Positions 43,500 to 54,081 of a DNA stretch of 64,000 bases are shown in pieces. The stretch is from an uncultured bacterium (GTDB taxonomy: Bacteria > Cyanobacteriota > Vampirovibrionia > Gastranaerophilales > Gastranaerophilaceae): the NCBI GenBank assembly GCA_902774905.1, contig CACYKF010000010.1, forward strand, positions 1 to 64,000, read 5' to 3'. Below the pieces are notes generated by a model. That model was not told where the DNA came from and did not search any database. It saw nothing but the letters and a program-made list of their open reading frames with translations. Position 1 is the first letter of the stretch. Every line of letters begins with the position of its first letter. Both the position numbers and the translations under genes were made by a program.

Positions 43500-45287
43500 A
43501 TGGTAATGTTATTTGACAAAATTAAGAATATAATAAATGAAAAATTTAAGCACAATGAAAACTATCATTCATTGTCGGTTATATTGCCTTATTTCAAACC
43601 GTATGTAAAAAGGGCTTTTCTTGCATTGGGACTTGCCATACCGATTGGTGCATTAGATGCAGTTATTGCTTTATCTTTAAAACCGTATATGGATATTGTA
43701 ATGATGGAAAAGCAGATGCAATCGACATGGTATCTGCCTATTTTGATAGTTTTGTTTACATCTTTTCAGGGCGGTTTGAATTATCTTGCAACATATATGA
43801 ACGATTGGGTCGGCGGAAAGGTTACCAATGATTTAAAAATTTCACTTTATACAAAACTTATGCGTCAGGCACCGGGATTTTTTGAAAAGCAAACATCAGG
43901 AAAGATTTTAAAAGCATATAATAATGATGCTGAAAAATCTTGTGCAGGTTTACTTTCAAACCTTAAAACAGTAATTTCAAGATTTTTCTCTTCAATATCA
44001 TTGGTCGGAGTTTTATTTTACAACTCGTGGCAACTTGCAATTATTGCTGTTATAGTTTTGACCTGCGCAATGGTTCCGCTTTTAAAAATAAAATCAACAA
44101 TAAAAGGTATTTACAATCGTTCCGAAGGCGAAAATGCCAAAGTATTAACGACCTATAACGAAGCATTTTCCGGCAATAAGGTCATATCCGGATATAATCT
44201 TTATGACTTAAAACAAAAACAATTTAAGAAATTAGTAAATACCGTATTCGGATTAAAAATGAAAATAACCCAGCATGTCAGTTGGCTTTCACCATTGATG
44301 CATATTATAGTATCAATCGGAATTGCACTTGTCATAGGTTTGGGCAGTTATTTTATAGTAAGAGGACAACTAAGTGCAGGTCAGTTTGTTTCGTTTATTA
44401 CTGCTTTAATAATGCTCTATACTCCTATTAAGGGATTAGGGAACAATGCTAAAAGTATGTCAACTTGTCTTTGTGCAATGGAAAGAGTAGTTTCAAAACT
44501 TGAAAAAATCCCTGCCATTAAAGATAAAGATGGAGCAATTGATTTTCCTGATTTTAAAGACAAAATTGAATTTAAAGATATAAAATTTTCCTATGTTAAA
44601 GGAAAGCGTGTGTTAAACGGGATATCATTAGAAGTCAAAAAAGGAGAAACTATTGCCTTTGTCGGGAACTCAGGCGGAGGTAAATCGACAATCGTAAACC
44701 TTTTGCCAAGATTTTATAATGTAAAAAACGGGGATTTAACTTTTGACGGCATTTCTGTAAATGATATAAAAGTTGATTCGTTAAGACAAAATATTGCAGT
44801 CGTTTTTCAGGACAATTTCTTATTTGAAGGAACCATAAGAGAAAACATTTTGTTAGGGAATCTTAAAGCAAGCGAAGAACAGGTATTAAAAGCGGTAAAA
44901 GAATCTTATTTAGAGGAATTTGTAAACTCACTTGAAAAAGGCTTAGACACCCAAATCGGTGAAAGGGGAATGTTACTTTCAGGCGGTCAAAAACAAAGAA
45001 TCGGTATAGCAAGAGCATTTTTGAAAAATGCACCGATTTTGGTTCTTGATGAAGCAACATCAGCCCTTGATAATCAATCTGAATATATTGTTCAGCAGGC
45101 AATAGAAAATCTTATGAAAGACAGAACGGTGTTTGTAATCGCCCACAGGCTATCTACCATCCAAAATGCAGACCGAATAGCAGTAATAAATCATGGAAAT
45201 TTGACCGAACTCGGCACGCACGAAGAATTAATGAATATCCCAAACGGTGAATACAAAAGACTTTATGAAATGCAATTTAACCATTAA
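43500..45287 (+). CDS. ABC exporter, MsbA-like (TMD-NBD fusion)
   Basis: This 595-residue half-transporter has six N-terminal membrane helices (about 38-300) and a C-terminal ATPase. Walker A is GNSGGGKST, the Q-loop is VVFQDNFLF, the signature is LLSGGQKQRIGIARAF, Walker B is ILVLDEATSALD, and the H-loop is IAHRLSTI. The family exports lipid-linked glycans, lipid A or peptides. Being last in the polymer cluster, it may flip the polymer or its lipid carrier. The stop abuts the convergent next gene directly. Confidence 0.92.
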   Translation: MVMLFDKIKNIINEKFKHNENYHSLSVILPYFKPYVKRAFLALGLAIPIGALDAVIALSLKPYMDIVMMEKQMQSTWYLPILIVLFTSFQGGLNYLATYMNDWVGGKVTNDLKISLYTKLMRQAPGFFEKQTSGKILKAYNNDAEKSCAGLLSNLKTVISRFFSSISLVGVLFYNSWQLAIIAVIVLTCAMVPLLKIKSTIKGIYNRSEGENAKVLTTYNEAFSGNKVISGYNLYDLKQKQFKKLVNTVFGLKMKITQHVSWLSPLMHIIVSIGIALVIGLGSYFIVRGQLSAGQFVSFITALIMLYTPIKGLGNNAKSMSTCLCAMERVVSKLEKIPAIKDKDGAIDFPDFKDKIEFKDIKFSYVKGKRVLNGISLEVKKGETIAFVGNSGGGKSTIVNLLPRFYNVKNGDLTFDGISVNDIKVDSLRQNIAVVFQDNFLFEGTIRENILLGNLKASEEQVLKAVKESYLEEFVNSLEKGLDTQIGERGMLLSGGQKQRIGIARAFLKNAPILVLDEATSALDNQSEYIVQQAIENLMKDRTVFVIAHRLSTIQNADRIAVINHGNLTELGTHEELMNIPNGEYKRLYEMQFNH

Positions 45288-46985
45288 TTAAGCAGCCTGT
45301 TTTTCGTCTTTTAATTCTTTAACCTTTGAAAACGCATCTTTGCCTGTAAAATTTTTTTGATTTAAAAATTCTCTGTTTTCCGGAGAAAGCATTTTATCAT
45401 CAATTTCTGCTGGATTGTTTTGTTGTGCGGAAGCATTTACTTGTGCTTCTTTTTCCATTCTGCGTTTTGTTAAATAGATGTTGAGTTTTGGAATACCGAC
45501 ACCCAAAACGACGCCTGAATAAATATATCCTGCAAGTTGAGCAAGTGTAAGAATACCAAGACGCTTTTTCGCAACTTTATTATCACCTAAAGCCTTAATC
45601 ATCTCACCAAATTTGAGTGCTTTGCCATCTTTAAAGGCTTTTTCGCCTAAGGCTTCGTGCAGAACTTCATCTCTTGTTTTGAGTGAAGAAGTTCTAATCC
45701 AATTCAAAATACCGCCTTTTTGTTCCTGTTTAATTAGCGACTTATCAAATCCCTGAGCAACAAGTTTCTGAACAAAATTACCCAAAATCAGCCAGTTTAC
45801 AAATCCCAAAACATCTTTGGTTGTTGATTCTTTTAATTCATTTTCATTACGGGCAGATAAGAACCTTGATGCTATAGTTGCACCGTAAATGAATTTCAAC
45901 TGATTTATAGTAGGTGTAAAACCTTTAAATTGCAGGTTCTTTAACAAGTTTTTCGGATTTCCGATTGTAGCGATTACACCGGCACTAAACAAGCCTGCAA
46001 CAAGTGCTTTTTGAACCTTAAATCCGAATGAATCGTCTTTTTTGCCCCCGCCGACAAATCCGTCACCACCGGTTTTGCGTTTTGTTAACCACATATTGAT
46101 AGGCTGAACAGAACATCCGACAAGAGTTGCAATAAGAACACCCAAAATAGAGCGTTTCATATTCATTTTCTTTAATGCTTTTAAGAATTTGTTAGAACCG
46201 ATATCAGATGCTTCTCTAAATGCTTCTGCAACCTTATCTTTAGAGAATATTTTTGATAATTTGAAGGTGTTTTCAGTGATGCCGTCAATTGAATAACGGG
46301 AAGAATGTATCTTTTCACCTTTTTGGGCTACAATTCTGAAATTATTTTCAAGATTATTTGATGATGTCAAAATTTTGTTGATATTATATCTTGCTTCTTT
46401 GCTTAATTTCTCACCCTTGCCAAGTTCTTCAACAAATATATTAGCGGCTTTTTCAATATCACTTTCTTTAAATTTTGACCACTTATTACCATCAAAGACT
46501 TCGTAATTACCTAACGCTTTTTTGATACGCTCAAATGTAGGATTATTAGTGTTTTGCGGTAATTCTTCATGCCAGATTTTGCCCATCATATCGATAGTTT
46601 CGGAATCAGCAAAAATTGATGCGGCTTTGAGATCATTTTTACTTAACCCAAATGCTTTATTAATACCCATAGCAAGGGCAAGACCTGCTAATGTTCCGTA
46701 AGCACCAACGGCCGAATCATTAATAGTCCCCATACTTTCTCTGCGCGCGGTTTCGATACCGGCTTCAGGTCCTCTGCTAAAGTCGGTCAGAGTTCTTGGC
46801 AATACCATACAGAAAAAGTCAACAGCATTAGCCCCCCATGCAGGACTTGTGTCTAAGAATTTTAAAAGTTCAACAGGAGAAAAACCTGTAAAATTAGGAT
46901 TTTGTGAATTCTTAAACTGACCGGCATTTTTTGCCTGTCTTTGTTGAGGAGTATTAAACTGTTTGTAACTGCTTTCTATTTTCAT
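45288..46985 (-). CDS. NPNFTG-tagged membrane protein, paralog 2
   Basis: This 565-residue protein starts with a 28-residue polar leader and the tag NPNFTG at residues 29-34. The body has about six hydrophobic segments (near 95-115, 280-302, 330-348, 395-412 and 515-540). It shares blocks QPINMWLTKRKTGG and RNENELKESTTKDVLG with the upstream gene, so the two are tandem paralogs. Its ATG directly follows the upstream stop. No enzyme motif is visible. It appears to be a lineage-specific envelope or compartment protein of unknown role. Confidence 0.75.
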   Translation of the reverse strand: MKIESSYKQFNTPQQRQAKNAGQFKNSQNPNFTGFSPVELLKFLDTSPAWGANAVDFFCMVLPRTLTDFSRGPEAGIETARRESMGTINDSAVGAYGTLAGLALAMGINKAFGLSKNDLKAASIFADSETIDMMGKIWHEELPQNTNNPTFERIKKALGNYEVFDGNKWSKFKESDIEKAANIFVEELGKGEKLSKEARYNINKILTSSNNLENNFRIVAQKGEKIHSSRYSIDGITENTFKLSKIFSKDKVAEAFREASDIGSNKFLKALKKMNMKRSILGVLIATLVGCSVQPINMWLTKRKTGGDGFVGGGKKDDSFGFKVQKALVAGLFSAGVIATIGNPKNLLKNLQFKGFTPTINQLKFIYGATIASRFLSARNENELKESTTKDVLGFVNWLILGNFVQKLVAQGFDKSLIKQEQKGGILNWIRTSSLKTRDEVLHEALGEKAFKDGKALKFGEMIKALGDNKVAKKRLGILTLAQLAGYIYSGVVLGVGIPKLNIYLTKRRMEKEAQVNASAQQNNPAEIDDKMLSPENREFLNQKNFTGKDAFSKVKELKDEKQAA

Positions 46986-48722
46986 TTACGCTGCCTTTGT
47001 TGTTTTTTCTAACGAAAAAGCCTTAAATGCCGGAGAATTTGACGGATTTTCCGTAAATTCTTTTGCCTCTGCAAGCATTTGAGCCTGTTTTTGTGCAAGT
47101 TCTTTTTGCTTTTTGTTAGTTTGGGTTCTTGTATATAACGGGATAAATAAACCAAGTGATAACAATGAGAATATCAAATTCCCTGCCTGACATGCGGCTC
47201 TTAAATTTTTACTTTTTGTTCTCAACGCTTCATTAGATATAGCACTGAGTTCATCAGTTGATTTCATTGTTGTATGTTTTGCCCAATGCCAGAATTTTTG
47301 GAATACATTTGCATTCGGATTTTCTTCTTTTAATTTGTTTATAAGCGTAATTCCTGTTTTCTTTTGAATTAATGTTGCTATCGCTTTAGCGGCATAATCA
47401 CCTAAGAAATAGAAACTTGAGAAAGTTGCTATATCTCGAATTGTATTTTCTTTTAATTCGTTTGAGTCTTCAGATGCCGCAATACGGCTTGAGAAAGTTG
47501 CGGCAGAAATAATTCTTGCCTGATCCATTGTCGGGAAGATGTTTTTAAACTGGAACATCTTTAAACTCGGTCTGTCTAATAACATTGATAAACCTGCAAC
47601 AGCCCACATTAAAGGTACCGCAAAGAATTTTTCGGCTGTAAGTTTTTTCTGTTCAGATGGAGTCAAATGTCTGTCTTTGTCGTCATTATAAATCGGCGCA
47701 CCTGATTTCCCTGACAGTTTATGGGTTATCCAGCGATTGATAGGCTGAGCGGAAATTGCAAGTGGTATAATTAAACCGACTAAACCGATTGCGCTCTTTG
47801 CATTGACAAGTTTTTTAGCCTTTGAAACATATTTTGAAAATTCTTTTGACCCTGATGTAATATTTTCTTTGACTGAACCTCTTAAAATATCACTTGAAGA
47901 ATCAAGTAAATGCTTCAGGCTGCTTGTAGAATAGCCTTTTTGTTCGGTAAATCGAATATTTTCTGATGCTCCTGTTTTTTGAACGATATAAGAATACAAA
48001 TCGTCTGTATAATTTTTGTAAGATTTGATTCCGAAGAATTTTTTGAACCCTCTTACAAATTTATTATCTGAAACATACTCTTGTTTATGACCTGTCAAAA
48101 TATCATTTGCAGTTTGTTTTAATAATTTTTCATATTCAGCATCATTTTCAAGAACAGTTTTGAAAGCTTTTTCCTTATCACCGTCAACACCATGCAAATC
48201 TTGAGTCATATTTTTGAGGGTATTATAAATTTTTTCTTCAGTATCTTTACCTGTTGCGGCGGTAAAATATTTACTGATTTTATCAATTGATTCACTGTTT
48301 GCCCATGATTTTGTCAAATCAGAGTTTTTAAACCCGCCCATTACAGGTCTGTTAAGTAATTTGGCAACACCTATAACAATAAAACTCGGAATTAAACAGT
48401 TGATAATCAAACCTGATGCTTCTCGTCTGAATGCTTCAAAGCCTCCGAAAATATTGAGTTTACGCTTTTGTTCTTCTCCGTTTTCACCTTTCTTTTTAGA
48501 ACCTATAAAAGTTTCAAGAAAAGTTCTTGGTAAAATGGCAGTAGATAAGTCCAAAACCGAAACATTTATCATCGGATTTGCTTCACAAGTCTGAATCCCA
48601 CGCAAAACCAAATCGCCTAAACCCGTAAAATTCGGATTTGACACATTTTTGCCCGCACAAATTTGGTCTTTTGGGGGTCTATTCTTACTATTTACACTAC
48701 CTAATTCAACTTTATTTATCAT
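46986..48722 (-). CDS. NPNFTG-tagged membrane protein, paralog 1
   Basis: This 578-residue protein has the tag NPNFTG at residues 29-34, the same position as in its paralog. About five hydrophobic segments follow, including LIIPLAISAQPINRWIT and FFAVPLMWAVAGLSML. Shared blocks with the 45288 gene are QPINRWITHKLSGKSG and DSNELKENTIRDIATF. The start codon lacks a Shine-Dalgarno. Operon with the paralog; function unknown. Confidence 0.75.
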   Translation of the reverse strand: MINKVELGSVNSKNRPPKDQICAGKNVSNPNFTGLGDLVLRGIQTCEANPMINVSVLDLSTAILPRTFLETFIGSKKKGENGEEQKRKLNIFGGFEAFRREASGLIINCLIPSFIVIGVAKLLNRPVMGGFKNSDLTKSWANSESIDKISKYFTAATGKDTEEKIYNTLKNMTQDLHGVDGDKEKAFKTVLENDAEYEKLLKQTANDILTGHKQEYVSDNKFVRGFKKFFGIKSYKNYTDDLYSYIVQKTGASENIRFTEQKGYSTSSLKHLLDSSSDILRGSVKENITSGSKEFSKYVSKAKKLVNAKSAIGLVGLIIPLAISAQPINRWITHKLSGKSGAPIYNDDKDRHLTPSEQKKLTAEKFFAVPLMWAVAGLSMLLDRPSLKMFQFKNIFPTMDQARIISAATFSSRIAASEDSNELKENTIRDIATFSSFYFLGDYAAKAIATLIQKKTGITLINKLKEENPNANVFQKFWHWAKHTTMKSTDELSAISNEALRTKSKNLRAACQAGNLIFSLLSLGLFIPLYTRTQTNKKQKELAQKQAQMLAEAKEFTENPSNSPAFKAFSLEKTTKAA

Positions 48723-48997
48723 ATATTGCTTGTTTTACTACCAAATTGCCTTTTCATTATAACCAAAGTACATATTAATTAAAAGTTCGGCAAAATAAAA
48801 ATTGCGCATATAAGACCAAATATAAAGTTTATGTAAAGATGAATTTTTGCATAATTTTATAAAAATACAACTTTTTAGAATGAATTTTTATCAAAAAAGT
48901 AAAAAATACACTCATTTTTTTCTAAAAAAGACATTAAATTGCAAAAAATTACCAAAAAAAATATTGTAAAATTTTGTTAAGAAATCAATATTAATAT

Positions 48998-49026
48998 AAA
49001 AAAGACGCAAAATTTTGCGTCTTTTT
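48998..49026 (-). terminator. bidirectional intrinsic terminator
   Basis: The perfect palindrome GACGCAAAATTTTGCGTC is flanked by A and T runs (AAAAAA before, TTTTT after). It lies 19 nt after the TonB-like gene stop and ends the ruvC operon. Confidence 0.85.
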
Positions 49027-49044
49027 ATCCAAAAACAATTTTTT

Positions 49045-49512
49045 TTAGTATTGATTTGCTCTAACCGTAAAATTAAAATTCACTGTTACCTGATCCCTTG
49101 GGAAGGATAACGGCAGAGGCGGAAGCGGTGAGGAACGGCGTAGTGCAGTGAGAGCAGATTCATCAACCTCTTTAATTCCGGAAGATTGAGAAACCTGTTC
49201 ATTAATAACATGCCCGTTTTTCAGAACCGTAAATTTCAAAACTACTTCAGAATCTTTATTTACCGCAGGCGGCTGCCATTTACCTGAAATTTGTTTGTGT
49301 ATTTCTTCAAGATATGGCTGAAATTCAGGGCTTCCTGAACCTGAAGTCCCTGCGTTTTGGCTTTGCTGAGGTTGACCTGTTTTGGCTAATCCTTTCAATT
49401 CATAAGAGCGATTTCCAAATACCGCAACAACAGACAATATAACAAAAGCCGCAGCCATAAATATTATAAAGCCTTTTGTCATCTTATCCATGCTTTTTTT
49501 CTGTTGAGTCAT
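49045..49512 (-). CDS. TonB C-terminal domain protein
   Basis: This 155-residue protein has one N-terminal membrane helix (about 14-33), a Ser/Gly/Gln-rich linker and a TonB/TolA-like C-terminal fold (residues 75-155, with 'GKWQPPAVNKDSEVVLKF' and RRSSPLPPLPLSFPRDQ). The linker is shorter than in classical TonB. It may couple inner-membrane energy to outer-membrane transport, or serve in envelope integrity as TolA does. AAAGGAG precedes the ATG. Confidence 0.88.
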   Translation of the reverse strand: MTQQKKSMDKMTKGFIIFMAAAFVILSVVAVFGNRSYELKGLAKTGQPQQSQNAGTSGSGSPEFQPYLEEIHKQISGKWQPPAVNKDSEVVLKFTVLKNGHVINEQVSQSSGIKEVDESALTALRRSSPLPPLPLSFPRDQVTVNFNFTVRANQY

Positions 49513-49523
49513 ATATATCTCCT

Positions 49524-50579
49524 TTATTCAAATACTTTTGCAATAGATTCTTTGTAATCGGGTTTTAAAATCCCTTTTTCAGTAATTATACCCGTAATCA
49601 ACTCGTGCGGAGTAACATCAAACCCCGGATTTATGATATTCACACCGTCAGCGCAAATCCTTTTGCCGTTTATCGTTGTAACTTCATCATGACTGCGTTC
49701 TTCTATAACAATTTCATCCCCCGTTTTAATGGAAGTATCAATTGTTGAAAGCGGTGCAGCGACATAAAACGGTATATTATGGTATTTTGCCGCAATAGCA
49801 ACCGTATAAGTTCCGATTTTATTCGCGGCATCTCCGTTTGCCGCAATTCTGTCCGCTCCGACACAAACCATATCTATCATACCTTTTTTCATAAAATATG
49901 AACACATACCGTCAGTAATAAGCGTTACAGGAATACCGTCCATGACAAGTTCAAGTGTCGTTATTCTTGCACCCTGCTGACGAGGTCTTGTTTCATCTGC
50001 AAAAACCTGAATTGTCGGGTCATTTGCATACGCACTGCGAACAACCCCTAAAGCCGTACCGTAGCCGACAGTAGCGAGTGCTCCTGCGTTACAATGGGTG
50101 AGAATAGTTGCACCTTTGGGAACAACCATTGCTCCATAGTCCCCGATTTTTTTATTTATTTCAATATCTTCAAGTTCAAGTTTTTTGCCATTAATTTTTA
50201 ATTCATCTATTAAAGTTTCAATATCTGATGTGCAATTTTTTATAATGTCTTTTTGCTTTTCTACTGCCCAGTATAAATTTACGGCAGTAGGACGCGAAGT
50301 TACGATATAATCTGACTTTTTTAGTAACTCTTTCTTAAATTCATCAAAAGACAAATTTTTCTTTTGAAGTTCTTGTGCATAAAGAACAACACCGTGCGCA
50401 CCTGCTATGCCTATAGCCGGCGCCCCTCTGACTATCATTGTCTTTATTGCATCAAACATATCATCGCCCGTTTTAATATCAATATAATTAAATTCATACG
50501 GAAATTTTGTCTGATCAACCATTCTGGAGCAGTCATCCATCCATTCTATTGTCCTGATTTTTGATTCAAATTGTGCCAT
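49524..50579 (-). CDS. mtnA: S-methyl-5-thioribose-1-phosphate isomerase
   Basis: This 351-residue enzyme of the methionine salvage pathway converts methylthioribose 1-phosphate to methylthioribulose 1-phosphate. Motifs include MIVRGAPAIGIAGA, the catalytic cysteine in THCNAGALATVGYG, ADETRPRQQGAR, the catalytic Asp in VGADRIAANGDAANKIGT and the C-terminal PGFDVTPHELITGIITEKG. Its ATG directly follows the upstream stop. Confidence 0.95.
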   Translation of the reverse strand: MAQFESKIRTIEWMDDCSRMVDQTKFPYEFNYIDIKTGDDMFDAIKTMIVRGAPAIGIAGAHGVVLYAQELQKKNLSFDEFKKELLKKSDYIVTSRPTAVNLYWAVEKQKDIIKNCTSDIETLIDELKINGKKLELEDIEINKKIGDYGAMVVPKGATILTHCNAGALATVGYGTALGVVRSAYANDPTIQVFADETRPRQQGARITTLELVMDGIPVTLITDGMCSYFMKKGMIDMVCVGADRIAANGDAANKIGTYTVAIAAKYHNIPFYVAAPLSTIDTSIKTGDEIVIEERSHDEVTTINGKRICADGVNIINPGFDVTPHELITGIITEKGILKPDYKESIAKVFE

Positions 50580-51047
50580 TTATCTATCCTCTCCTAAGTG
50601 TTTTTTTTCATAAATATCTCTTATTAAATTTATTATATAATAAGTCAAAAATCCGCTAAAAGCGTTTGTTGTAGCCGTTAAAACACCGACAAAAAGAATG
50701 ATTACTATTAAAAGCCATATCGGTGAATTGATAATCATTGCCGTAAGGAAATAATTTGTCGTAAATTTCAGCGTTATATAAACCAAAGCGACGATTATTG
50801 AATATGCAAAAGAAAAAGTTATATTGGCGAAAAATCCCGTCAACGCACCACTCACTATACTGTTTTTGGGAGTAGTCAAATCTGCCTTGCCTGACATAAT
50901 AAGCAAAAGAATTACAACAGGTGCAGTCAAAAACAACACCCCAAACAATGCAAAACCTGAAATATAAGGTATACATGCAATTACTCCGAAAACAATTCCG
51001 ATAAGCAAACTACACAATAACAAATCCTTTAAAATAACCTTATTCAT
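50580..51047 (-). CDS. hypothetical four-helix membrane protein
   Basis: This 155-residue protein has four predicted hydrophobic helices (near 8-27, 30-50, 70-92 and 105-128) and a charged C-terminus. The start at 51047 is selected because TAAAAT (51054-51059) stands exactly 6 nt upstream, whereas an ATG at 51053 abuts that hexamer. It sits between ruvC and mtnA. I do not recognise the family. Confidence 0.7.
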   Translation of the reverse strand: MNKVILKDLLLCSLLIGIVFGVIACIPYISGFALFGVLFLTAPVVILLLIMSGKADLTTPKNSIVSGALTGFFANITFSFAYSIIVALVYITLKFTTNYFLTAMIINSPIWLLIVIILFVGVLTATTNAFSGFLTYYIINLIRDIYEKKHLGEDR

Positions 51048-51078
51048 AAACATATTTTATCATTTATTACAAAAAAAC

Positions 51079-51570
51079 TCAATTTTTATATTTATCGAGA
51101 ACAGCATTACTTCTTGTATAGCAAATTGCAATAGCAATAGCATCAACAGTGTCATCAAGTTTTGGGAGATTATCTGTTCCGAGTGAAATTTTTACCATTT
51201 GTTCAACTTCTTTTTTTGTTGCACGACCATAGCCGGTCAAAATTTGTTTTACCTCTATCGGCGTGTATTCATAAACCGGAAGTTCAAAATCTTCAAGTGC
51301 AAGCAAAATTACCCCTCTTGCGTGTGCCACAGGCATTACTGTTGTAAGATTTCTGAAGAAAAATAATTTTTCTATAGCACAAACATCAGGCTTATATTTG
51401 CCAATGATTGTTTTTAAATCCTGATAAACCTCTTTTAATCTTGCTCCTTCTTTGTCGTCTTTTGAGGTTTGTATTGAGCCTGAGTGAAGGAGCGTTGAAG
51501 TCTTTTCGTCATATTCTAATATGCAGTACCCGACAATTGCCATTCCGGGATCTATTCCTAATATCTTCAT
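51079..51570 (-). CDS. ruvC: crossover junction endodeoxyribonuclease RuvC
   Basis: This 163-residue Holliday-junction resolvase has the acidic catalytic residues in GIDPGMAIVGY (Asp7), CAIEKLFFFRN (Glu), and KLDDTVDAIAIA (two Asp). TATAAT (51578-51583) lies 7 nt before the ATG and no ribosome-binding site is present, so the mRNA may be leaderless. It heads the small operon with a membrane protein, mtnA and the TonB-like gene. Confidence 0.95.
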   Translation of the reverse strand: MKILGIDPGMAIVGYCILEYDEKTSTLLHSGSIQTSKDDKEGARLKEVYQDLKTIIGKYKPDVCAIEKLFFFRNLTTVMPVAHARGVILLALEDFELPVYEYTPIEVKQILTGYGRATKKEVEQMVKISLGTDNLPKLDDTVDAIAIAICYTRSNAVLDKYKN

Positions 51571-51663
51571 AACTCATATTATACAAAATTTTGTCTGATT
51601 AAATAAATAATATACAATTCTATACAAAAATTTATGATAAAATATTGATAAATTGATTAATAA

Positions 51664-52941
<1,278 letters not shown>

Positions 52942-52942
52942 A

Positions 52943-53731
52943 TTATATTTTTTGAACAAAACATTCACCTTGTTTTGGTTCAAAAAATCCCAAATTAAGC
53001 AGCCTGTTTTTTAAATTCGGAACTAACAGATCGTATTTTCCATATACAAAAATGCTGCCAGATTTGAGTTTTTTTGCCATAGTTTCAAGCACTTCATTTA
53101 TATAATTTTCTTTTAGATAAGGAAAAACATTTTTTATACTCAAAACATAATATTCATCTGTGTTTATTTTTTTGACTTCAGTCAGAATATCAGATTTTTT
53201 AAATTTTATTAGCGAATGAACATCAGGGTTTATTTTATATGAATATCTTTCCTCATCAATATTATTCGTAATTTTAAGCGGTTTGCCGTAATCAGTAAAA
53301 TATCTGTGCGAATTTTTAATGTATACTTCAATATTTTCAAAATCCCCATTTGATAAATTTATTCTACCTGATTTTGCGACTTTGACCATTTCCGGATCTA
53401 TATCACTCGCAGTTATGCGGAATTTAGCGTAATAACTTTTCGGAGTCTTATCATACAGATACAATGCGTAAGACAAAGGTTCCGAACCGTCAGCACATGC
53501 AAGTGATGAAATATTTACTTTGCTTTCTCCCTCAAAATTCCAAAAAATATAACGCATAAAATTATTCCAATTTTGATCCGGTCTAAATGGGCAAGAAGAT
53601 GTCTGCACTTTATCTTTAGCAAAAATATCAAGATTCGTAACATTTTTGGGTTTATAGATTTTTATACAACTTTTAAAATTTGGTTGATATTTTTTGTTTT
53701 GTGAACACGCACTTACCGGTAAAATATTCAT
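52943..53731 (-). CDS. CheR-like SAM-dependent methyltransferase
   Basis: This 262-residue protein resembles the CheR fold. The SAM-binding stretch 'SLACADGSEPLSYALYL' corresponds to the G-x-G/S-x-GxEP motif, followed by the acidic strand end ASDIDPEMVKVAKSGRI. The rest is diverged, and the N-terminal receptor-binding domain is missing. The tag QPNFKS occurs at residues 16-21. The start at 53731 is favoured over a TTG start. There are no chemotaxis genes nearby. It may methylate a non-chemotaxis target. Confidence 0.7.
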   Translation of the reverse strand: MNILPVSACSQNKKYQPNFKSCIKIYKPKNVTNLDIFAKDKVQTSSCPFRPDQNWNNFMRYIFWNFEGESKVNISSLACADGSEPLSYALYLYDKTPKSYYAKFRITASDIDPEMVKVAKSGRINLSNGDFENIEVYIKNSHRYFTDYGKPLKITNNIDEERYSYKINPDVHSLIKFKKSDILTEVKKINTDEYYVLSIKNVFPYLKENYINEVLETMAKKLKSGSIFVYGKYDLLVPNLKNRLLNLGFFEPKQGECFVQKI

Positions 53732-53860
53732 ATAATATTCAAACAACAAACAAACAAAAATTTGCTATTTGCAAAAAATTTTAACCTGATTTATAAAAAA
53801 AGGCCATTATATATTATTTACCACAAAATTTTGGCAAAATGGATATCCCTGACGGGGAAT

Positions 53861-53941
53861 CACCCACCCAAATTTCTAAATTTCACATTCTGTTCAATTT
53901 GAAATTTCTCCCTCCCTCACGAGGAAGGGTTGGGGTGGGGC
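53861..53941. repeat. inverted-repeat element, C/G-rich ends
   Basis: CACCCACCCAAATTTC opens and GGTTGGGGTGGGG closes the element, so the ends are imperfect inverted copies. CTCCCTCCCTCACGAGGAAG lies inside. It fills part of a ~330-nt gene-free gap and has no coding potential. Confidence 0.5.
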
Positions 53942-54081
53942 TCATTTTAACTTATTTTTTTGGTAACTCCTATATTGTTCCCCCAAAAAAATATTATAAA
54001 ATGTAACAAATAAGTTAAATTTTGAAAAAATTAATAATAAAAAAGTTTTAATAAATATGAAGATGTGACAGAGAGGTGCAT

